Below, piece after piece: positions 34,741 through 46,676 of a stretch of 64,000 nucleotides of DNA. Positions within the stretch are counted from its first letter, which is position 1, and each line of letters starts with the position of its first letter. This DNA comes from Dromiciops gliroides. Taxonomy: Eukaryota; Chordata; Mammalia; Microbiotheria; Microbiotheriidae. The notes beneath the pieces were generated by a model. The model was not told where the DNA came from and did not search any database. It saw nothing but the letters and a program-made list of their open reading frames with translations. The translations under genes and the position numbers were made by a program. The DNA lies in assembly GCF_019393635.1 (NCBI RefSeq), contig NC_057861.1:192898026-192962025 (forward strand). The letters are read 5' to 3'.

Positions 34741-34859
34741 CTACGTTGTACTTGAATTTGTATATATTTTTATTTATTATTTTTATATTTATATTTTATT
34801 ATAAAATATAAACATTTTATATTTATCTTACATAAATATACAGATGCACTTCTTTCTCA

Positions 34860-34971
34860 TTAGAATGTATTGCAAATAAGGACAACAACAATCCTGGGAA
34901 ATAGGTGCTATTATTCCTATTATAGTTGAGAAAACTGGGGTAAACAGAGGCTAAGTGATTTGCCTAAACTG
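34860..34971 (-). repeat. MIR-type SINE, first half (split)
   Basis: Reads aacaatcctgggaaatagg, tgctattattcctattatag and ggctaagtgatttgccta, then stops. Its remainder appears at 36522-36602. Confidence 0.65.
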
Positions 34972-35036
34972 TGAGAAAAAAATGGGTTTTGGGATGCCCA
35001 GAGGCCCCGCTTGAGGGGATAATATTAAGATTGACT

Positions 35037-35176
35037 GGGCAGCTAGATGGCGCAGTGGTAAAGCACCGGCCCTGGATTCAGGAGTACCTGGGTTCAAATC
35101 CGGCTTCAGACACTTGACACTTACTAGCTGTGTGACCCTGGGCAAGGGCAAGTCACTTAACCCTCATGGCCCTGCA
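35037..35176 (+). repeat. WSINE1-like SINE, first of a pair
   Basis: Sense copy starting ggcagctagatggcgcagtg and ending catggccctgc before an A tail to 35191. Preceded by aagattgactg; agattgactggatt follows the tail. Confidence 0.92.
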
Positions 35177-35204
35177 AAAAAAAAAAAAAAGATTGACTGG
35201 ATTG

Positions 35205-35997
35205 GGCAGCTAGGTGGTACAGTGGATAAAGCACCAGCTGTGGTAAGATTATTGGAATTTGGCAGACCGAGTGGGATGAGCCACACCTGGCCTGCCCTGA
35301 GTGACATGTGCTGCTGATATCAGCAGGAGAAACCACTCTCCACAGGCAGTTTTGAAGGACCTCTCCTTTTGGTGGAGGAAGAGTAAACGCTCACTGAGGG
35401 GAGCTCAGTCTCTTCTGGAGTGACTTTCTTTCTGGTGGCGTGAGCTGCAGCAGGGGACGAGAAAGAGGTTCTTTCTTAGCAGTTTTTATCCTGCGGGCCC
35501 TGGCCATTTTACATCAAAGTTAAGGACCCCAGGTGGTGAGTTAACATGAGCCCTGCTCTTTTGAATTAGCTGAACTGGAAGTGAGTTTGGGGATTGTATA
35601 GACTTAAGTTAGAGTTAGGGGGATTATCCATATTTCTTTTTCCCTATTCCCTTGTCTTTGATTTTATTAATTTCAGCTTTGCTGTTTATTTTATTCCCAT
35701 GAATAAAACCTGATTCGTTTGTGGAAAAGAGGCTGTTAAGCTCCTTTCTTATTGGCCTGGGAGAAATATCTAAAAAGGCAGTTCAGAGGGGAAGGAGCTT
35801 TGGACCTAGAGGTCCCTCATTATTTCTGGGACCCCAATATTATGGTAAACCACTCAATTAACTCTCCATATATTAAATTTGGCCCTCACATGGCCCTGGA
35901 TTCAGGAGGACCTGAGTTCAAATCCAGCCTCAGACACTTGACAGTTACTAGCTGTGTGACCCTGGGCAAGTCACTTAACCCTCACTGCCCTGCAAAG

Positions 35998-36028
<31 letters not shown>
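35205..36028 (+). repeat. WSINE1-like SINE, second of a pair, split by an LTR
   Basis: Head part at 35205-35238 and remainder at 35891-36028, ending in an (AAAAC)n tail, then agattgagtggattga. It was inserted into the same target already used by the first SINE. Confidence 0.9.
35239..35890 (+). mobile_element. Solo LTR nested in a SINE
   Basis: 652 bp starting tgtggtaaga and ending ggccctcaca, with a late AATAAA (gaataaaacctgattcgt). The boundaries are exact because the host SINE resumes on the other side with 4 bp duplicated (35235-35238 and 35891-35894). A 4-bp duplication is usual for class I (gamma-like) elements. Same family as 4345-5070. Younger than the SINE it interrupts; fossil. Confidence 0.85.
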
Positions 36029-36065
36029 GATTGAGTGGATTGACTTTGCTCATTAACTCACTTAA

Positions 36066-36477
36066 TGTTAACTAAAAGCCTGGCCCTCAGAGGGTGTGTT
36101 CTCTGAACTCTGACCTCAGTATGTTCTGCTCACAGACCACTCAAGTCCAGTAAACCAAGAGATTTGAATGATGTTAGCCAATTAGGTTGAAACAGTGTGT
36201 AAGGGCCGCCTCTCCTCTGGACCTGCAGGAAGCTTCTGCTCACGCAGGCGCAGGGACTTCCTTTTGGCCTGAGACTCAGAGGAAGCAGCAGTACTTTGCT
36301 CTCTCTCACTCTTCTATCCTAGGTACATAGGGCTTCTGAACTTTCTGAGCCATGTGTTCTCTCTCTTTACTGATATTCAATATACTTTAATAAATGATTA
36401 ATGCCCCCAAACTGGCACTAAAGCCTCAACTTTATAAGTAGCAGTATGTTAGGAACCCCAGCTAAGGCTCCCTAACA
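36066..36477 (+). mobile_element. LTR-like fossil
   Basis: About 410 bp with a late AATAAA (ctttaataaatgattaatg) and an ending ccctaaca that pairs with tgttagg 18 bp before it. Together with 34972-35036 it may be one larger element split by the SINE pair. Boundaries approximate; degraded. Confidence 0.45.
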
Positions 36478-36521
36478 CTTGGGACAGAAATAAGGCAACC
36501 ACATATAATTTTAAATGCCAT

Positions 36522-36602
36522 AATAGCTAAGTGTATGAGGCCATTTTTAAACTCAGGTCTTCCTGACTTCACACCCAAGGCTCTATTTACTGTACCACCT
36601 GA
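36522..36602 (-). repeat. MIR-type SINE, second half (split)
   Basis: Reads aatagctaagtgtatgaggc, ttttaaactcaggtcttcct and tctatttactgtaccacct, resuming the MIR left at 34971. Confidence 0.65.
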
Positions 36603-36604
36603 CA

Positions 36605-37735
36605 GAGGGAGTGGTCACTATTTTAATCCTCTCCTTCATTTAAGGTTTTCAACTCCTTTTGGAGATAGAGAAATGCACCACAGCAATTTACATATATATA
36701 TATTTGTGTGAAAGGCTGAATGTCAGCTATTTCCCTGAGAGAAAACAATTAGCAAGTTGATGAATCGCAATTCTGTTTACAATCTGATTTTGAAAGATAA
36801 TCACATTAATTTACTTAAGATCCCATACTCTGATTATAAGTGTCAATATATGAAAATACTGACAGCCTGAGTCTCCGTTTTAAGTGAAGATATCAAATTC
36901 AAAAATACTTTTGAAACTCAAACACATAATCACTTATTGGAAGGTATTATGACTTTAATGAAGAGAGAATTAAATTTTTACTATCTAATTGATATGTAAA
37001 CAGGTCCCTAATTAACAAATTTTCTAATTGTTCTCTATTGTGGACACTGGTAAGTTCAGTATTTGGCTATGCCAGATTTCTATGCATGTATAACACTACT
37101 GAGGGATTTTTTGTTTAAGGGATGCACTTTCTGTTTTATGTTCAAAATTACTAAGATTATAGTGAACTTTGTTGCAATGCATCCATTATGTGAAATAATT
37201 CTACATACATGGATATATGTGTTATTATTTTCATTAGTAACTGTAAGTATATCAGATATTTGTTGAGTTTGGCCGATCAAAACTGTATATTTTGAATATA
37301 TATATCATCATATTTCTAAAGCATGTGTTTTGGAGCAGACGTCATTTAGGTAAACAAACGATTAGCTCTAGAATGTAAATATTGTTGCACTTATCAGTTG
37401 CTATATTAGCTGGTTCACAGATGTTAGCTATGACACTAGCAGAGTAAAATGCTATGAAAGGCAGAATGCTTAGTGGACAGAATATTGCACTTCAAGGTAG
37501 GACACTCTTCAGCATCACCCTACTCTTGGCCTGTTGCTGTCTCTGATGGCTTGCCTTTTTACTGTGACCTCTGTCCATCACCTGATAGGAGCAGAATAAG
37601 AAACAACTCAGAGGACCAGCCTTTCTCCCAAGGGAAATGTAGATATCTAAGTGACTCCTACCCAACTTCACCACAAGCCAGTAAGCCTCATTTGCCCAGT
37701 TTAAGGCAAACTGTTCTTTTAAGATCTTTGAAGGG
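36605..37735. other. ATP9B intron, no recognised feature
   Basis: 1.1 kb AT-rich; nothing recognised. Confidence 0.4.
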
Positions 37736-37739
37736 AACA

Positions 37740-37925
37740 GCAAAAGCTATCTGGTTCAGCCCATATTGGAACAAGAATACTCTCTATGATATCTTTGATT
37801 TGGGATCATCCAACCTAGGCCTGAAGATCTCCAAAGGTGAGGAATCAAATACTTCCAGAAGCAGACCATTACTCTTTTGGATAACTCTGATTGTTAATAA
37901 GTTTTGCTTACAACAAGCCTTATTG
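37740..37925 (-). repeat. L3/CR1-type fragment
   Basis: Antisense: tctggttcagcccatattgg, ggatcatccaacctaggcct, gaagatctccaaaggtgagg and ttttggataactctgattgt. It makes up the middle of a chance open frame at 37473-38063. Confidence 0.7.
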
Positions 37926-38750
37926 GGGTTCACTGGGGAGAAGATTAAGAGGAAGTATGATTTAAAGGAGGTAGAGTTATGGTATCAAAGATGTGCTGGG
38001 ATCCATAACTGGAAAATGGAAGGGCATCCTTTCTTCAAAAGAAAGGTAAGAGTGGCAGAGTAATCTGGTGATCTTCAACTACCCAGGAGATGGGTGGTTC
38101 AATATGAGTAATACCTGTGAGACTCCATGGCCTATCTTAACAATATCAGAAGAGTGGTCAACAGCTGATGGTAGAAGGTTATTTTTTTCCTTATTCGCAT
38201 TCCATTTTTTGGGGAGGGAGAATAGCTCTGACCAGGAAGATTTCCCTTATATTAGGCTTGAAATTTACGAATCTGCAATTTTACCCCACTGTTTATAATT
38301 TATCCTTTGGGGTGATGCAGAAAAATTCTAATCTCTCTTTAATAAGAGAGTCCCTCCAGAAGAACCTCAAAAAGTTTATATTATATTCAAGATTGACTAA
38401 TTTTTTAATCAGTGGAAAGAATGTCAGACTGGTAATGAATGTAGTATATGAATTCTTAGAAAAAAATCCCCACCTAAATACATATAAGAAATAGATTCAT
38501 AGAATCACAAAGCAGAATGGGACATTAGAGATCAGCAAGTAAAACTGCATTATTTTATAAATGAAGAGACTGAAGCCCATGGAGGTGACTGCCTTGCCAA
38601 AGTCATTAGTAAATTAGAGGTGGAATTAGAAGTCTTCTCTCTATCCCATGATGGCACTTCCACTGTGTCCTTTGCTTTATCACATGGTGCTTTTTCTTTT
38701 TCTAAGGAAAGGTATTCTTTACTCTGGTGATTAAAAAGAAAATACAATAT
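37926..38750. other. ATP9B intron with a possible MIR remnant
   Basis: A MIR-like piece is suggested at 38500-38650 (cattattttataaatgaagag, actgaagcccatggaggtga). Otherwise nothing recognised. Confidence 0.4.
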
Positions 38751-38754
38751 GGCT

Positions 38755-39646
38755 CAAGTAGAGCCAAGAAGCCCTTGTTAAGTGCTTGCTACATGCCAGT
38801 TAGGCATGGGGATACAAAGAAAGACAAAAACATTCTCTGCCTTCACATAACTCATAATCTAACAGGGGGGACAACATGTACAGATAAGATATACACAATG
38901 AGTGAGAGAGAGAATCTCAGAGTGATGGCACTAGCATTTAACATGGAAAGGTTTCTTGCAGAAGGTGGGATTTTACCTGGGGCCTGAAGGAACCCAGAGA
39001 AGCCATGTGAGGCAGAGATGAGGACAGAGTGTATTCTAGGCATGGTGGAAAACCAGAGAAAATGCAATCATGAAATGGAGTATCTTGTGTGAGGAAAAGA
39101 AAGATGGTCCAGGCTACTGGATCATAGAATACAAGAAGAGAAAGAAAACATAAGAAGACTGGAAAGGTAGAAGGGTTCAGGTTATGAAGGACTTTAAAAG
39201 CTGGAGGATTTATATTTGATTTGGGAAACAATAGGAATCTACTGATATTTATCAAATAGATGGGTGACGAGGTCAAAAGATAACTTTAGTAGTTGAGTGG
39301 AAGATGGGCTGAGTGGAGAGAGACTAGAAGCAGGGAAATCAATCTGCAGGACTAATATAATAGTTCAGGTATGAGGTGATAAGGCTTTGAAGCAGAGTGG
39401 TAGAAGTGTCAACAGAGAGAAGGGAGAATGTTAGAGAGATGTTATGAAGATAGAATTGATAGGCTTTGGCAACAGATTGTATGTGAAAGATGAGTAACAA
39501 TGAGTGATCAAGGATGATATCTGTGTTGAAGGTCTTGGTTACTGGGCAGATAGCGGTACCCTGATAGTAAAAGGCAAGGCAGGAAGAGGGTCAAGATTGG
39601 GGGAGGGGAGGAAGATCATGAGTTCAGCTTTGGAAGTGCTGAGCTT
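38755..39646 (+). repeat. Old mammalian interspersed repeat, first part
   Basis: Reads tgcttgctacatgccagtta, gggcctgaaggaacccagag, ggttatgaaggactttaaaa, ataatagttcaggtatgagg and tcatgagttcagctttggaa, a familiar mammalian repeat whose family name I cannot fix. It continues after the L1 at 40285. Confidence 0.5.
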
Positions 39647-40269
39647 CTCTTTGTGGTGGCAAAGAACTGGAAATTGAGGGAATGCCTATCAGTTGGGGAA
39701 TGGATGAACAAGTTGTGGTATGTGAATGTAATGGAATACTATTGTGCTGTAAGAAATGATAAGCAGGCAGATTTCAGAAAAACCTGTAAAGACTTAAGTG
39801 GACTAATGCTGAATGAAGTGAGCAGAACCAGGAGAACATTGTACACAGTAACAACAACATTGTATGATTATCAACTGTGATAGACTTGGCTCTTCTCAGT
39901 GGTGCAATAATGCAAGACAATTCCAAAGAACTCATGATGGAAGATGTTCTCCACATCCAGAAAAAAGGAACTGTGAATTCTGAATGTAGATTGAACTATA
40001 CTGTTTCTACTTTTGGGTTGTTTTTTTTTTTCTTTACTGAGGTTTTCCCCTTGTGTTCTGATTCTTCTTTCACAACATGACTAACACAGAAATATGTTTA
40101 ATGTAATTATAACCTGTATCAGATTGCTTTCTGTCTGGGGGAGGGGGGAGGGAAAGGAAGGAGGGAAAATAATTTGGAACTAAAAATCTTATGGAAACAG
40201 ATATTGAAAACCAGCTTTACATGTAACTAGAAAATAATAAAATACTTTTATGAGAAGTGGGGGAAAAAA
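39647..40269 (+). mobile_element. 5'-truncated L1 3' end
   Basis: Starts within ORF2 C-terminal sequence (tggtggcaaagaactggaaa) and ends aaaataataaaatactttta. Perfect 15-bp duplication ggaagtgctgagctt at 39632-39646 and 40270-40284. Confidence 0.93.
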
Positions 40270-40384
40270 GGAAGTGCTGAGCTTAATATGCTGATGGGAC
40301 AACCAGTGTAAGCCATCTAACAGACAGCTAGACATATGGAACTAGAGGTCAGCAGGGAGATGATCTAAACTTCATCATATCAAT

Positions 40385-40950
40385 AATTTGTTGTATTATC
40401 TGGCATTTATTACTTGGTTTCCTTGATATAATAATTTTTAAAAGAACAAAATACACAATATGAAATGCTTCAGATACATTATTTTCATAGTTTTAGTGTT
40501 TCAAATAATTCTTAACATTGAAATGATCACTGGGCACTAAAAATTGCAGAATTAGGCAGGTACCAAAGACTATAATTGAAACACATTTCTCTAGGACTCA
40601 TGAGTGTTTATGCCACTCAATTGGTACTTAATTATCTGATACTTTTTGAAATGTACCTTTTTGTATATTTAATGCATTCAACTGCCCAAATAAATTGTAA
40701 GCACAATAAGGACAGGCACCATGTGGAAATGTTTCATGCAATGTTCTGTAGATTCTAAGCAGCCCAAATATTAAATGATTGACTGAAACAATGTCCAACC
40801 CACAGCTATTCAATATTTATGGCAGTAGAAAAGATGCAAAGGAACTTAAATTGCTCTCAGGAAAAAAAAGAGCTCAGAAAAATTGAACAATATACATTCA
40901 AAACATTTCATCCAGCGTCAGTAAGATTTTACCCAACAGAAGAAGCTCAG
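40385..40950. other. ATP9B intron, no recognised feature
   Basis: Possible L2 3'-end remnant near 40660-40790 (aattgtaagcacaataagga). Otherwise nothing. Confidence 0.4.
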
Positions 40951-40954
40951 TATA

Positions 40955-41106
40955 TATATATTTTTTTTTTGCGGGGCATTGGGGGTTAAGTGACTTGCCC
41001 AGGGTCACACAGCTAGTAAGTGTCAAGTGACTGAGGTCAGATTTGAACTCAGGTGCTCCTGAATCCAGGGCCGGTGCTTTATCCACTGCACTACCTAGCT
41101 GCCCCC
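40955..41106 (-). repeat. WSINE1-like SINE
   Basis: Antisense with a T tail; right flank cagtatttttaatag resembles the left cagtatatata. Confidence 0.9.
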
Positions 41107-42055
41107 AGTATTTTTAATAGTATTTTTAATATTCCTTTGGCTACTAGAGTTTCAGAATTGTCAGATGCTAGAAAGGAAGCATTACACTACAGAAATAATG
41201 TCGATTTAGGCACATAAACATAGATGGTGGATTTAAGTAAAAAGGAATTTTGGGAAACTGGGTGGCTGGGCTGGCCTTGTAATACGAAAAATTCAAGACC
41301 AGATTTGAAGATACTGAACAATGATTCTAAGTTACTGGTCATATTAAAGGAAAATGGAAGCCTAATGTCCCAAAACAGATCCAACCCAATTAAAATAGAA
41401 TATGGCTTAGTGGAATGCCAACATGCTTAACTGATATTAAGTGATAGCATGGAACTTATTGACTCAGTGACTCCAGCTGGAGATGAATCAGCTACTTCAT
41501 CAGAAACTTGTGACCAACCCTCCAAATATATGCTAGTTGCTGGGGTAATTTAGTACTTAACCTGCTAGCATAATTACACAGTGTCCATTAAAAAAAAGAA
41601 CAGGCTGATGTGTACAATCCAAATCCTTGGTATAGGCAGACATAAGAGTGGTTTTTGTTTTACTATTGCCTCCTTTTCAATACCTTAGTATTTAACAACT
41701 GCTCACTGACATTACATGTTAACAGTATAGCAAAGAGGTGGAGTTAGGAGTTGTTGCATTTCTAACTCAGTTTAGTCAAGACTTCCCATGGTGTTTAGGG
41801 TATAATCTCCAAATTTTTACATCTTAATGAATGAAAGGTTATTCTTGTTTAACACGGTTTTGAGATAGACTCCAACTAACATTTTTAACATTTTAGAAAA
41901 TCTCTCACAAAAACACAAAAGTAATCTTTAAATGCCAAAAAACCTCTCCTTTTACTTCAGTGTTACTGTGCCTTGTCATTTTGATGTAATTTGCCCATAT
42001 TTTTTGATAGTAATAAAAGAGGTTTGTGGCAGGCTTTTATGCTGAGGTAGCAATA
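41107..42055. other. ATP9B intron, no recognised feature
   Basis: Nothing recognised. Confidence 0.4.
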
Positions 42056-42059
42056 GTAC

Positions 42060-42335
42060 CATTTCTGCACCTTGGTTTCCTCACCTATTAAATGAGAAAG
42101 AACTAGATGATCTCTAAAGTCTCTTCCAGCTCTAAATCGAGGACCTGTTATCACACTGGCGCCTTATAAAAACTCTGTGAGGAAGGATGGGCAGGTTATC
42201 AATATCCCCATTTGCAGATAAGGAAACTGAGAGACTCAGAAAGATTACCCAAGGTTATATACCTAGTTAGAGTCGGATCTGAACTGGAGCCCAGATTTAA
42301 CTCCTAATCTCCCCCATCCCCATTACATTATGTTG
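42060..42335. repeat. Two MIR-type fragments in opposite orientations
   Basis: 42060-42140 is sense (cttggtttcctcacctatta, agatgatctctaaagtctct). 42150-42335 is antisense (cccatttgcagataaggaaa, ggttatatacctagttagag). Confidence 0.65.
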
Positions 42336-42962
42336 CCCCCGATATTAGGTAGGAAGTGAATGAAAACTTGATTGTCTTGGGTTATCAGTCCTAATCCTAA
42401 ATGTAAAGAGAACTTTTGATCAAAGTGTGAGGCTCAGCAAGGCTGGTCCTATGGAAAATTATAAAGTAAGGCAAACCTGTATTAAACACTTCCAGCCTCT
42501 CCTTCATCCTGTTCCATAGTATTCACTCTCTCCCTTTCCACATCTCCAAGGTACCCAATTACTAAAAGTCTTCTCCACACTCCCTGATGTGCTTAGGAAA
42601 AGAAGTTATAAAATTCATTCACATTAAGGTATAAGGGACTAAAATAAAAATTAAAATGTTCCTTTATTTCTATCTTAAAAGGGCATAAATCTTGGATCTA
42701 GAGTGGAGCAAAAATTTCAGGTTATCCATCACTGGCTGGAGGTTTCTGATTTTGGTATTGGGGCCTGAGTGAATTCTTGAAATCATATCACAAGGCAACC
42801 GCTATTCCACCAATTCCCTATCTACTATATCAGCAACATGGGTGCCTTGTATAAGAACTGATTAATTTGTCTAGCATATCAGTCCTTTTCTTTACAAACT
42901 TCTAGAAAAACTTGCAGCATAGTTTAACATTGTGATTATCACAAAAGACAGGTTTAGAATAC

Positions 42963-43110
42963 TGCATTGCATGAGAGAAGCAGCATTGGCCTTTAAGTTT
43001 GGCAACTAGAGCCTAAGTTCTAACACTGACACTTGCCAGTTGTGTAAACACAGACAAGTCACTTAACTTTTCTGAGTTTGTTTCTTTATCTGTAAAATTA
43101 GTGTGGCAAT
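42963..43110 (+). repeat. MIR-type SINE, partial
   Basis: Sense: cacttgccagttgtgtaaac, acaagtcacttaacttttct and gtttctttatctgtaaaatt. Confidence 0.75.
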
Positions 43111-44347
43111 CTTTTTACCTGGTGGTGGCACCATGCCCTTAACTCTACCAAGTTAAACCACAGGAACAAATTGGAGTGGCTAGGGCTAAATAACTCAGGG
43201 CTTTGCCTGGCAATAACACCCCTTCAAGACTGTAAGCATTGTCATTCATCTACCATCCATCCATTACTGCTCCTATGGCTATCAATCCCTACTTCCTTCC
43301 CTATACTTGTATTACTCCAACACTGGTGACATAGGAGCAAACTATCTCCAGGCCCTCATTCTCTTCACCCATCCAGCCCATCTCAATCCTACCCCTACCC
43401 ATGTCCCACTCCAAACCTGCCTTCCCCTTTAAAGCATCAGGCCCTCAGAAATTTCTGTTCCACAGGGAACACATTTCCTAGACCTCTTTTTCTCACACTC
43501 CTTCCATTTATTAATCCTGAGATCCAGCTTCCCCTAGATGACAATGCATCTTTAGTCATGCTCTCTAGGACACCCCCTAACTCACTGGTGCTGGAGAAGC
43601 CAGAATACTGCATGTTCCCCACTGCTACTTCCAGATTCTTTCTTTACTGCTATCACTCAGTAACCTCTCCTCATTTCAAGTTTACTCCATTATAATTTTA
43701 TAGCCAATTCAGTTGTTGCTCTGTACTGGCCCCAAGGTCATTCTCCTATGTTTCCCAAAGAGTTAAGCATTTGGCTCAATGTGTTGATACCTGCCATTGA
43801 TATTAGGAAACTTCAGCACCTACAATGATGCTCTTCAAAATCTTTAACCTCCTAACCACTAAATTTCTTTAAATCCCAAGAGCTACTCCTTCCCTTTAAC
43901 ACAAGGAAGGTCACATCTTAAATCCTGCTGCCATTCACAAGTATTACACTTTGCTTTAATCACAGCCTCCTGTTATCCCAGCTCTCCCTGTGCCTCACCT
44001 CTCTTCACTAACAGCATACCCCTAATCTCCCCTTCTCTAAGTATTACTTCAGGCTACTGGTTCTGCTCTGAATTTACTTTCCTCCCTCCCTATCTAGTCT
44101 CTGTCTTATATTTAGACAATTCAACTCTTACCATCTTTAGTTCTCAGATCCTTTATCCCCTTGCCCTGTATTTCACCCCTCACCAAATTTCAGTCTAGGA
44201 TTACTCCTACTATCAGTCTTATATGTTTCTATTCAAATGTTGCTGAATGGAAGAGGAGGAAATTCATACAATTGGGTTGTCTGGGTACGTTATAAATTCA
44301 TATTATCCAACTTCAACTTGACCCTCACTGGAGCAAGGCAATTTTTT

Positions 44348-44480
44348 TGGGGGGGTGAGGCAATTGGGGTTAAGTGACTTGCCCAGGGTCACACAGTTAA
44401 GTGTCTAAGGTCAGATTTGAACTCAGGTCCTCCTGACTCTGGGGCCAGTGCTCTATCCACTGTGCCACCTAGCTGCCCCT
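44348..44480 (-). repeat. WSINE1-like SINE
   Basis: Antisense; duplication aaggcaatttttt at 44335-44347 and 44481-44493. Confidence 0.92.
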
Positions 44481-44775
44481 AAGGCAATTTTTTAATCTCT
44501 CCCAATTGATTCCCTCTTTCACTCCCCACAGAAGCTATTCTAAACCTTTTCTCTCCTTTTGTCTCTACCCTTCCCCTTTCTCAGCTGCAGGCTGTACCTT
44601 TTACTATACTGAGAAAACTGAGGCCATTTGATATGAGCTCTCTGTCTCAAAATACCTTGATATTATTCCCCACTATTTTTTCCCACCTAAGAAGTAACTT
44701 CTTATGCCAAGGTCAATATGTACCTTTGATTCCATTCCCTCTTATGTTCTCCAGCGGCTTACATCTTCAGTCATT

Positions 44776-44780
<5 letters not shown>

Positions 44781-44831
<51 letters not shown>
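44781..44831. repeat. (TC)n microsatellite
   Basis: About 25 uninterrupted dinucleotide units. Confidence 0.95.
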
Positions 44832-44833
<2 letters not shown>

Positions 44834-45380
44834 ACCCGCTTTTCCTCCCTGATATCCTTTTGGGAGGGGGTAGGTGTTTGGAGATGAATCTCTCCTGGTT
44901 CTTTTCCTGCATCTCTGACCATTTCTTGGCCTCCTTTGCTAACTAGTCATCCATATCACCCTGCCTGATGGTGAATATTCCTCAAAGCTTTGTAATGGGC
45001 TCTCTTCCCTTCTCTCTCCATACTCTCTTAGTGATTTCATCACTTCCCATGTGTTTAGGCCCATAACTCACTCATCTCTATATATGTGAATAGATATACA
45101 CACATTTACACAAACATGCATATGAATGTTTATGCACCTGTATGTGTACAGGTTCATATCTATTTACATCTCCACCCCCAATTCTCTTTCCTAAGCTTGA
45201 AGCCAATGCTTACTGAATATTTCAAAGTGCATATTCTAGAAACATATTCAACTCAATATGTACAAAACTTAACTCATTTATTTTTTCCCCCCAAACTTTA
45301 CTATTTTTGTGGAAGGCACTGCTATTTTTCTAGTTCCCATGTTCATAACCCTGGAATTATCCTTGACTCCACTTTTCTTT

Positions 45381-45453
45381 TCCTTCCTTCCTTCCTTCCT
45401 TCCTTCCTTTCTCTTTCTTTCATCTATCTATCCATCCATCCATCCATCTATCT
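45381..45453. repeat. Compound (CTTC)n-(CATC)n microsatellite
   Basis: CTTC units at about 45381-45408 pass through a short T-rich stretch to CTAT/CATC units. Confidence 0.9.
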
Positions 45454-46411
45454 CCTGCTACCTACAAATCCTTTTCTTTACTCACACAGCCACCATTTTA
45501 CTTCAGGCCCTTACTACCTTTCTCCTAGATTACTGCAATGCTTCCTAATTTGTCTCCTTATCTTAAATTTCATCTTAATTTGATATATCCTACATACTGC
45601 TGCCACAGAGATTTTCCCTAATAAGTTCAGATCTGACCAAGCCAATCCCTTAGTATATAAATTTCAGGGGCTCCCTAAAAGCAATATCATTTCTAGGACA
45701 AAACAGAGACTTTGTTTAGCTTTTAAGGCCATCTTAACCTGATGCCACTTTACTTTCCCAGATTCATTGTACATTACTCTACTTCCCAAATTTGTGATCC
45801 AGCGATTCTGGGCTTTACTTTGTGCCTCTCATAAAACATTCATATATTTATCTTCAGCCTCCTTGTCTTCGCACTGTTCACCTAACCCTGTATGAGATGC
45901 ACATGTTATTATGCCCATCCTTCTGCTGACTCCATCTCCCAGAATCCTTCTCTTCAAGATGAAGCTTCTACTTGAATCCTTTCCTGATCCCCACCTCTGC
46001 CTGCTAGTGATCTCCCTTCCAGATGTTAGTATTGATTCTCCTTACATTTATTTTTATGTAGTGATATTTGTACTTGTATTTCCAGTTAGAATATAAGTTT
46101 ATGGTGAAAATGAATTGTTTCATCCTTTGCTTTTCTCTCTCCAGTTCCCAGAATGGTGACTGACACTCAATAAATGCTTGTTGATTGATGATTCCTATCT
46201 CAGAGGGTCACATAATATGAACTTCAAAAAATGTTTTTGAGAAAAACTCAGTCCTTGAAATTTCCATTTCTTTTTTGAAATTCTACTTAGACTGAATTTT
46301 ATAAAATAATTAAGAACAATCACAATTGAGAAATGTCAGAGAAAAACAATACTTCATTCATAAATTTCATGAAAATTTACTCATCCACTAACTTGGCATA
46401 TTTCTTTATCT

Positions 46412-46590
46412 TTTTTTTTTTTTTTGGGGGGTGAGGCAATTGGGGTTAAGTGACTTGCCCAGGGTCACACAGCTAGTTAAGTGTCAAATGTCTGAGACTA
46501 GATTTGAACTCAGGTTCTCCTGAATCCAAGGCCAGTGCTTTATCCACTGCACCACCTAGCTGCCCCCCAATGCGCCACCTAGCTGCCCCC
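46412..46590 (-). repeat. WSINE1-like SINE with duplicated head end
   Basis: Antisense, tail at 46412. The head end (gcgccacctagctgcccc) occurs twice in a row, at about 46548-46566 and 46572-46589. Flanks catattt and catatttatct are the likely duplication. Same strand as ATP9B, 86 bp past the exon C donor. Confidence 0.88.
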
Positions 46591-46676
46591 ATATTTATCT
46601 TGAAAATACTTTGAAAAAGCCTTCAGAATCATCAAAAAAAATTTACCTTCCCTTGATCCCTTATGCATAATTTTAC

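Larger units (their letters stand above)
43140..46190 (+). mobile_element. Long L2-type LINE region
   Basis: About 3 kb of C/T-rich sequence. The last third (45020-46190) matches 33880-34740 and ends with the L2 3' signature gacactcaataaatgcttgt. Around 44500-44720, gaagctattctaaacctttt and tactgagaaaactgaggcca are L2-like ORF region. Old and interrupted. The first kilobase is assigned only by composition. Confidence 0.55.

Noticed and set aside
37473-38063. Longest open frame in the window (196 codons, +)
   Set aside because: Its middle is antisense L3/CR1 repeat, no domain is recognisable, and it lies in an ATP9B intron on the opposite strand.
45086-45583. 165-codon open frame (+)
   Set aside because: Driven by CTTC/CATC simple repeats (runs of FLPS and SIHP) within L2-type sequence.
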